From: Endocalyx cinctus
Lineage: Eukaryota > Ascomycota > Sordariomycetes > Amphisphaeriales > Apiosporaceae
Length of the DNA: 64,000 bases
Assembly: GCA_001600455.1 (NCBI GenBank)
Contig: BCKC01000009.1
Location: 124,001-188,000 of the forward strand
Reading direction: 5' to 3'
A model generated the notes under the pieces. The model made no database searches and was not told the origin of the DNA. It was given only the letters and a program-made list of their open reading frames with translations. The position numbers and the translations under genes are program-made. Of this stretch, positions 57,445 through 64,000 are shown piece after piece (within the stretch, counting starts at the first letter, position 1; each line of letters starts with the position of its first letter).

Positions 57445-57473
57445 ATTCCTTCCAATCGCCTTCAGCCACCCCA

Positions 57474-57521
<48 letters not shown>

Positions 57522-57591
57522 CCCCCTTCCCCCCCCCCCCCCCAAAATACCCCCCCCCCCCCCCCCTTTTAACCCCCCCTTTTTCTTGAAC

Positions 57592-57625
<34 letters not shown>

Positions 57626-57648
57626 ATTCCTTCCAATCGCCTTCAGCC
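57401..57648. repeat. Direct repeat around A/C low-complexity core
   Basis: Two identical 67-base copies, at 57401-57467 and 57582-57648. Each is an 11-base head (TTTCTTGAACC), an A run of exactly 32 and a 24-base tail starting CATTCCTTCC. Between them are 114 bases made of a short CA-rich piece, an A45 run and C runs of up to 17 with short A/T interruptions. The equal length of the two A runs is unusual for separately evolving homopolymers. Confidence 0.95.
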
Positions 57649-60600
57649 GCCTTCTTTTTGCCTCATCGATCTAGCTGATCGCCACATGGCACGCACAATA
57701 GCAATCATGCAAAGGTAATAACACGCAGTAAGACGTAACGAAACAAGACATCACGTCACGTCATAAGAACTTTTGTTAAAACAAAGAATTAAGAAACATG
57801 CCACACCATTTCTACGTAAAATATTCCTCTGACACGTGATATTTCTTTCCCCTTAAAGGTTCTTTCTTTAACAAAGATAACTTGTTACCTTGCATATTGT
57901 ATCAAAAATAGAATCAGCACGACTTGGATGCGCATCGCTTTGAGAAACTCTAGAGTCTAGTGACCGAAATATTTCTAGTCTCTAGACGGAAAATTGCGGT
58001 GCAAATGTGAGTCGAGATCAAGCAATTGCTTCCAGACCTACCTTACCAAATACTCCTCTACCATTGGCTCGGGTTTCACGATACGGTACATTTCTAGAAA
58101 TCCATATCGTACCAATATATATCAGGCTGATGATCAGGTCCATCTCCATAAACATGAAGTATACCAATAGATCTTGCAAGATATATTCCAATTCTGAGTT
58201 GAGTCGTAATGAAAATTTACATGTGTATGACTGGAGAAACTTTGCTGTTTACCTATAGAAAATAGTGATACAGTACCAAGCATCGAACTTAAGAGTCTAA
58301 GATCAGCGAGGACAGTTGAAAATTGACACCAACCATAGGTCACGCACTGTTGGTTTTCCATTTCAATACGTCTGGCATATCCGTGAAATCTCTTTTTTTA
58401 CTCCTCAATGACCAACTTACTGATACCTAATCTGCTCGCTTGGAAGTAAGGTTAACGACGTAATTCAAACATGATCCCTAGCAAGACCTCTAGCTGTGTG
58501 TAGATAGATAGATAGCATAGATCACAAGGCGCAAAAGTCACTGCCAGTAACATTAAATTATTCATTAACGGATGGGCGTAGTTGACTCCTAAGGATCTTG
58601 AATCGACTCATCGGAGCATCCGGACTACATCGAAAGGACTTGTAGTAAATAACCACACCAATCCCCGTGTAATTCATAGCATAACCATAGTTCCAGTCAT
58701 ATCAAACCACCATTCCTACAATTACACCCTCCCATCCATTCCGCAGGTGGTATCCTCTACCACCCCCTATCCGAAATCTCATAACAAGATCCTAATCCCC
58801 CCAACAAGCACACTCGCCCCGAATCTGCATTTTATCACCTGCCTTTGATACAAATTTTCTTAACGCGTGTCTGAGTACACCCAGGATCATCTTTTCATCC
58901 CAACCACGAACGGTCCCCCCCTCCCCTCTCCTAGCGTCGTCCCGGCTGAACTGGACCGGCGTCCCTACGGCGCGATGCGAGACTTCGGCTAACCAAACCC
59001 CGGCGTTTTGGAGATGCTAAATATATGTGTATATATCGGCCTGAGGAGAGAGAGAGAGAGGGAGGCGAGGGGCGAGACGAGGGATCAGACGTAGTCGGAG
59101 ATCGCGGGCTGAGGTGTCGGTACGCGGATGGTTGGAGAGTAGGTCGACGAAAGGGTATTCTCCGCAGAGCTTTTTTTTTTTTCGTTTTCGAGTTGACGTA
59201 GAAACGGTTACGAGGTCGCGCGGGGTTGGACGTCGGCGCTGGAGATGAATAGGAGGAGGGGGGGTTAAGGAGAAGGAAAACGAGGAGGAGGAAGGAGATA
59301 CGTGAGGAAGGGGTTACTTCATGATGATAATGATGACATAGTTGGCGTAAAGGCGGATGAGATAGTCCTATACTAATGGAATATCTCGAGTGCCAAGCCA
59401 ATAATGCCTTTCTGATCTTCCAAGATGTCTCCCACTAGAAGAAAAAATACCGATTTAGGAAATCCATCCACCCTACGAGAGAGGTGGCCGGGGGGAAATT
59501 AAAGGTACTAGCTCGTGTATATAGCAAAAACAATAATCAAAGGAAACAAGAAGATTCGTGTATACTCCTGAAACGCATCACAAAGTCTATAATTTTTGTT
59601 TGTTTATTTGCTTGCTTGCTTTTTTGATCTCCGTGTACGACGCAAGCACAATCGAGGAACTAGTATGAATAAATAGTATAGATAGTGTTGCCGATGGTCT
59701 ATATCAACAATAATCATGTGAAATCGTAGTGGAAATGAACCACCTATCTTTAATGTACAATCTGAGTATCATCCTTTGCGTGGGAGTTATAATCGTTGTT
59801 TCACTTGGAGAGAAAAGAAAGATAAGGGAGATTATGATTATGACTACCCAACGCTTAAAGCGATGAAGAAGACTGTTCCATGAAAAAAAGTAATAAATAG
59901 AAGACTAGCTGTTTCTTGCCTTTAACGTACATACGTCGACGAGTATAAATCGGGATAGTATCAAGAAGCTCGAGTCTGTACATCTTTTGGTGTACCGTTT
60001 GGATCTCGGCCTGTCTACGAAGGATGTAGCCTAGTATTATATACCGTAGTTAAATTGTGTATTAGCGCACAGAAGAGTAAATCATCTAGGTATTACAAGC
60101 GTTCATGATACGGAGTATTATGAATTAGGCACGGCACGAGAGCACTTTTGACGGTCAAAAAGTTCATTGGTAACGGCAGGTTGCTATTCGTTTTCTAAAA
60201 TATATAAAAGTACAATAAAAAATGCATGGATAAGAACCTGTAAACAGACTCCTGGCCATTTTCGCCTTTCCTTTGTTCGAATTTTACACACCTCGACATG
60301 AGTAGTATTTCGTATGGGGTATAACGATGATGAAAGGGATCCACCCTCTACGTCAATCCAGGAACAACATGCGATATAAAAAGTGCACGATAAGGTAACA
60401 GGCCGGCAGCATCTAGCTTCCCATTCCCGCCGTAGCGGCGCCACCGACCAAGACGCAGTGGCTATAGGCCCATTTGTTAGGGTCGCCCCAAAAGCAATAG
60501 GGATCGCATTCACCGGCGTCCGGATCGCAGTGGCAGCGGTGGTCTACCTCCCATTCACAATTGCAGTAGTCATACTTCCAATCGCAGAAACAGACACAGC

Positions 60601-60679
60601 TACCGTCGAGCCCGCCGTTATCGTGAACATCGCCGGCCCCGCGAACCGCCCCGCCGGCGACCGCGTCGGCGTCGTCGCT

Positions 60680-61981
60680 CTACAACGTCTTCTGGGCGAA
60701 GCCGAGGGTGGGCGAGTCCGAGGGGCCCTTGAAGACGACGAAGGCGGCTTTGAGCGCGACGTCGCCCCAGATGGAGAAGCCGATGCCGCTGTCCGACTGG
60801 ATGCCGCCGAAGCAGGTCGAGGACCCGTCCTCGAGGGGCGCGTAGTTGATGAACTTGCCGGGGATCGAGAAGCGCGCCGACTCGACGCCGAAGACGAAGT
60901 CAGGGAGGGTCGCGCTGCAGGGGAAGACGTACCCTCCTTGCGTGTTGTCGAGGTTGGCGCCCCGCACCTGCCGGTAGTACGCCGTGACGACCTCGTCCGG
61001 CAGCATGGCCAGGGTCGTGCCCGTGTCGGCGATGCCCTTGAAGGGCGACGCCGTGAACGTCTTGTTGCCGATGCTGTACCCCGACGACTCGAACATCCAG
61101 AATCCGTCGCTCGAGTCTACGTCCGTGTAGGTGATGTCGCCGGTGTACTTGGAATCGTCGACGACGCCAAAGTCGTAGGTACCAGCTGAACGAAACTTGT
61201 TAGCAAAAACAAAAAAACTTCTAATTTTGTACAGACAAAATCAATAATTACCTTCGTGGTACTTGAGATCGGCGGTCCAGAGGGGCTGGTCTAGGTTGTC
61301 CACCACATTGTCAAAGAAGGTCTTCTGCTGTTTCGGGGTAACGGTGTTGATAGAGCTGAAAGCGAGACCCAAAAGTCCATCGTTGTTGCTATCAAGGGTG
61401 AACTGGCGGGAAACGGTCTCGGCGGCCTCGACGGCCTGGTTCTGGAACTCGACACCTCCGACGTTGACGACGTCGGTGTAGACGATACCGCTGGATGAGC
61501 TCTGGTCACCGTAGGTAATATTCCACTGCGAGTTGCTCATCAACTTGGACGTGCTGCTAGCTTTCGAGTCGTATTGGGCCTGTCCTTGGACCGAGTTCGT
61601 CGCCGTGTCGGTGCTGAACACCCAGAGGTCGGAAGAGCCCGAGTCGAAGTCGAGGTTCAGGGTCTGGGCCGGCGTGCCAATCTGTACCGGGGTCAGGTAC
61701 TGGATGTCGTTGGGTTCCGGAGTCGTCTTAGCGCTGCCAGAATCCCGGCGGATTAAGCTGTCGAGTTCCAAGTTGGCCATTATCTTGGAGAGACCCTCCG
61801 GCAAAGGCGCGCCATATTTCAGGTACGTCTTCGCCAACTGAAGAGGACCGTGCGGCTTGAAGCTTGGGTTCCGGACCTGAGGGACGGAAAAGGTGCCCAC
61901 TTTTGTCGGGGGCGTGGGAGTTGCGGATGCGAGGCCTGCAGCTAAAGCTACGAGGGCTAAGGCGCTGGTTGAAGGAGCCAT
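60680..61981 (-). CDS. Secreted aspartic protease (A1, aspergillopepsin-like)
   Basis: Two exons, 61252-61981 and 60680-61185, with a 66-base intron (donor GTAATT, branch GCTAAC, acceptor TTCAG); 411 residues. A signal peptide spans about 1-20 (ends GLASA), followed by a propeptide with a possible Kex2 site Arg78-Arg79. The two catalytic elements are present: Asp113 in DFDSGSSDLW and Asp297 in GIADTGTTLAMLP. The first has Ser in place of the usual Thr (DSG for DTG). A Cys pair in the C-terminal lobe (VFPCSATL and STCFGG) should form the conserved disulfide. The length is usual for penicillopepsin/aspergillopepsin zymogens (about 395-410). It should be a secreted endopeptidase active at acid pH for protein use. 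Long antisense frames over the GC-rich second exon are shadows. Confidence 0.95.
61186..61251 (-). other. Intron of the aspartic protease gene
   Basis: 66 bases, phase 1, GTAATT...TTCAG with a canonical GCTAAC branch site about 18 bases before the acceptor. Confidence 0.93.
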
Positions 61982-62020
61982 GTTGATGAAGAATCCTACC
62001 TAAAGGGGTATCTAAAAATA

Positions 62021-62046
62021 AAAATGAAAATGAAAATGAAAATGAA
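62021..62046. repeat. AAAATG tandem repeat in the protease leader
   Basis: Four copies of a 6-base unit. On the sense (minus) strand this reads CATTTT repeats, so it adds no upstream ATG to the leader. Confidence 0.85.
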
Positions 62047-62251
62047 AAAGTAAAAAGGGAAACTGGGTGGTAGGTAGAGAGAAGAAGTGTAAGAAGAATA
62101 TATAAACACGAAAAAAGTGAATGAATATCTACGTGTAATATGTAGATAAGTAATGTATGAACGAGTGTTGATGCGTGCTAGATCTGTTATAAGATGAAGC
62201 TGTGTGGTGGTGGATGTGACTTTTCCACGTTCTCGAGAGAGGTGAAGGTGG

Positions 62252-62261
62252 TATATATATA
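62252..62261 (-). promoter_or_regulatory. Possible TATA element of the protease gene
   Basis: TATATATA run about 270 bases upstream of the protease ATG. The placement suits a promoter with a leader of some 200 bases, but the motif is common in this DNA. Confidence 0.3.
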
Positions 62262-63886
62262 ACAAGAGGCAATGTACGGTGCGGTACGGGGTAACCAGAC
62301 ACTCGAATAGTTAAAATGATCAATATCAAATATTGTACGACTTTTAAGAAAGCAGCAAACAATGACGATGAGACGAAAAGAAATCAAATAGAGAAGGTGA
62401 AAAGAAGAAAGCCGTCCGATAATCTTAGCAGACCCATCATCTCTGGACCACTAAGATGGCATGGATGGGATTAGATGAATTAGAAGCTTTGTGATTCCGT
62501 TTTATGCGAGAGAAGGTTCTCTCTCTCTCTACGCTATCCTTGGAAAGCCCCCTTTCGGGTGGAGTGGCGGGCTTCAAATCATATGGTTGGAAATAACGAG
62601 TGGGCTATTAGGATCAACCCTAGAGAACCTTACTGAACTGGGACGGTGCAACGGGAGAGGCTCGGGGAGAGGGTGGCAGGCTGGCTGAAAAGTGGACCAT
62701 TCTCCGATCACAACGGTGGAACGACTGGGTCGGGATGGAGACCTGAACTGACAAGCTTTTGGCGGGTCGGTATGTTGTCATACCTCGAAACGACTGGCTC
62801 AGAGAAGTTGACGAAAAGATTAATAAAAAATAAAAACGGTTGTTTGGTATAGATTCTTTAATTCCATGCTTGACACTGTTTGCACTTAAACTAAACAAGG
62901 TACCTATATGTCAGGTATATCCAATATCATGGATGTTAGTTCCCCCTTGTGTGATACCGTACTTTAACTGCTAAGCAATCAAAGTTCCTTTTTTTTTTTT
63001 TTTTTTTATCATATTTACTTTATTTTATTTCTTTATTTTTTCTATTATTTTTTCTGTCAGAAAGCATTAATTATCGAGTAATCTGTTAATGTGATGACTA
63101 GACTCCATCTTTTGTTGGTTCGGTATGTCTTTCGGTAGTATAGAACCAACCCAGTCAATATCTACTCTCCTTCTGTAGTGAGTAGATGATTGACGTAGTT
63201 TAAAATTCTACGCATGAATCATGTCGTCAGTGGTCTCACAGGGATCAACACTTGAGTAGTAAGATGGATAGCACTGCCCTTTCTATATGTATATATGTAC
63301 TAGGTGTGTATGTACATCTTTCTGGTTGGATATGATTGAATTATGGAACTTACCTACCGAGAATCTATATCCAATGTAGGTACATAATATCATGATAAGC
63401 AAGCATACGGTGTGCTGTCATAGCCTATCTGATGTGTTTTATCGGCAAGAAAGCCTAGAAAAGTGAGAATTAATTAGAATAAGAAATCTCCAGATAAATT
63501 CTGACGAATCAAAATATTTATCGTGTACCGGTTGATCGACGTTGATTGTTTCAGACAGATTTAAGTGTCATGGATGTCAATCATAGCAGTGGCTAAACGC
63601 CCCAGCGCCCCTCAGCGTACCCCCTCCAGCACCCCCCGATCTGCCCCGGTACCCCCAGTAAATTAAGTAAATTATTTCCCACCCCCCTGGAATTTACAGT
63701 AAATAATACTTGCTTAGTACCTACTTTAGGTATATACCTCTGTACCTCTGTATACCTCTTACTGATCAATCATTCCTCCTTATTATTGTCATCGCCAATC
63801 CTGATCATATTTGATATACGGAGTACTGAACCAATCTTGTATTATTCACGGATATACCAAAATATATTATGACAGATAATATTGAC

Positions 63887-63912
63887 TATATATATATATA
63901 TATATATATATA
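63887..63912. repeat. (TA)n microsatellite
   Basis: Thirteen TA units near the window end. Confidence 0.9.
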
Positions 63913-64000
63913 ATTTGACATAAGCTGTAACTGCCGAATTATATACTACGCTGTCCACGCCGACCTGCAAATAGACATCATCGTGGCAAAGTGTCGCGAT

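Larger units (their letters stand above)
50356..60679. other. Long gene-poor spacer, 10.3 kb
   Basis: The left 1.7 kb is probably leader and promoter of the poly-Q gene. The rest holds no convincing gene: open frames are short, AT-rich or lack ATG (for example 58931-59401 starts only at TTG). It contains a TATC microsatellite (52694-52728), an A23 tract near 53944-53967, a tandem 8-base repeat (56715-56754), the A/C-rich duplicated block (57401-57648), TAGGTA/TACCTA-rich DNA (54370-54480, 56700-56860) and short palindromes such as ATATCCATATGGATAT near 54004-54019. Confidence 0.6.
61982..64000. other. Promoter of the protease and window edge
   Basis: A 2 kb AT-rich spacer. Immediately upstream of the protease ATG are AAAATG repeats on the plus strand (62021-62046) and, about 270 bases upstream, a TATATATA run (62252-62261) that may be its TATA element. 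Further right: a T25 tract near 62991-63017, C-rich patches at 63600-63690 and a (TA)n run at 63887-63912. No gene seen. Confidence 0.6.

Noticed and set aside
57388..57636. Open frames made of poly-Lys, poly-Phe and poly-Pro over the duplicated A/C block
   Set aside because: They are only translations of homopolymers.
58582..58848. 88-residue Ser/Thr/Pro-rich frame
   Set aside because: Opens at TTG and shows no GC rise or motif.
58931..59401. 156-residue open frame on the minus strand
   Set aside because: It contains no ATG at all (it opens only at a TTG) and is Ser/Pro/Arg-rich because of a GA-rich stretch on the other strand.
60383..61189. 268-residue open frame antisense to the protease
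   Set aside because: It covers exon 2 of a clear aspartic protease, which is GC-rich with few chance stops on the other strand.

Overview
The window looks like nuclear DNA of a filamentous ascomycete (Pezizomycotina, probably Sordariomycetes or a near relative). The signs are short spliceosomal introns of about 60-230 bases with GTAAGT/GTATGT/GTACGT-type donors and CTAAC/CTAAT-like branch sites, GC-rich coding blocks in AT-richer spacers full of homopolymers and microsatellites, and fungal-type proteins (APSES-ankyrin G1/S factor, aspergillopepsin-like protease, GPI-type wall protein, poly-Q protein). I see no bacterial genes, transposase, reverse transcriptase, CRISPR array or tRNA. I cannot name the species.

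Left part (1-28 kb) is gene-dense. In order: SGF29 (-), mannose-6-phosphate isomerase (+), a small GPI-anchored-type secreted protein (-), an orphan 170-residue protein (+), a disordered Ser-rich protein (+), a three-exon 5'-nucleotidase-like metallophosphatase (-), a four-exon methionine-synthase-like protein with only the MetE catalytic domain (-), an F-box protein (+), a drug/metabolite-type transporter (-), an aldo-keto reductase (-) and an MBF-type cell-cycle transcription factor (+). Exon joins were worked out by reading splice sites and phase; all joined frames close exactly.

Right part (28-64 kb) is gene-poor. Only four clear genes stand in 36 kb: a single-pass membrane protein with a conserved-looking Cys/Gly C-terminus (+), a GC-rich intronless short-chain dehydrogenase (-), a glutamine-rich protein with a probable long leader (-) and a secreted aspartic protease (-). 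They are separated by spacers of about 9.6, 7.6 and 10.3 kb in which I find no convincing gene.

The genes are not a cluster for one pathway: they cover chromatin (SGF29), wall precursor supply (PMI), one-carbon/methionine metabolism, nucleotide turnover, redox, cell cycle and secretion. The points most worth a second look are: a group of MCB/E2F-like sites just upstream of the MBF-type gene; an exact 67-base direct repeat with equal A32 tracts around an A/C low-complexity core (57.4-57.65 kb), which may be an assembly artefact; the very frequent TACCTA/TAGGTA words in spacers; the isolated GC-rich SDR gene; and the long spacers themselves. I found nothing that clearly amounts to a new multi-gene system.
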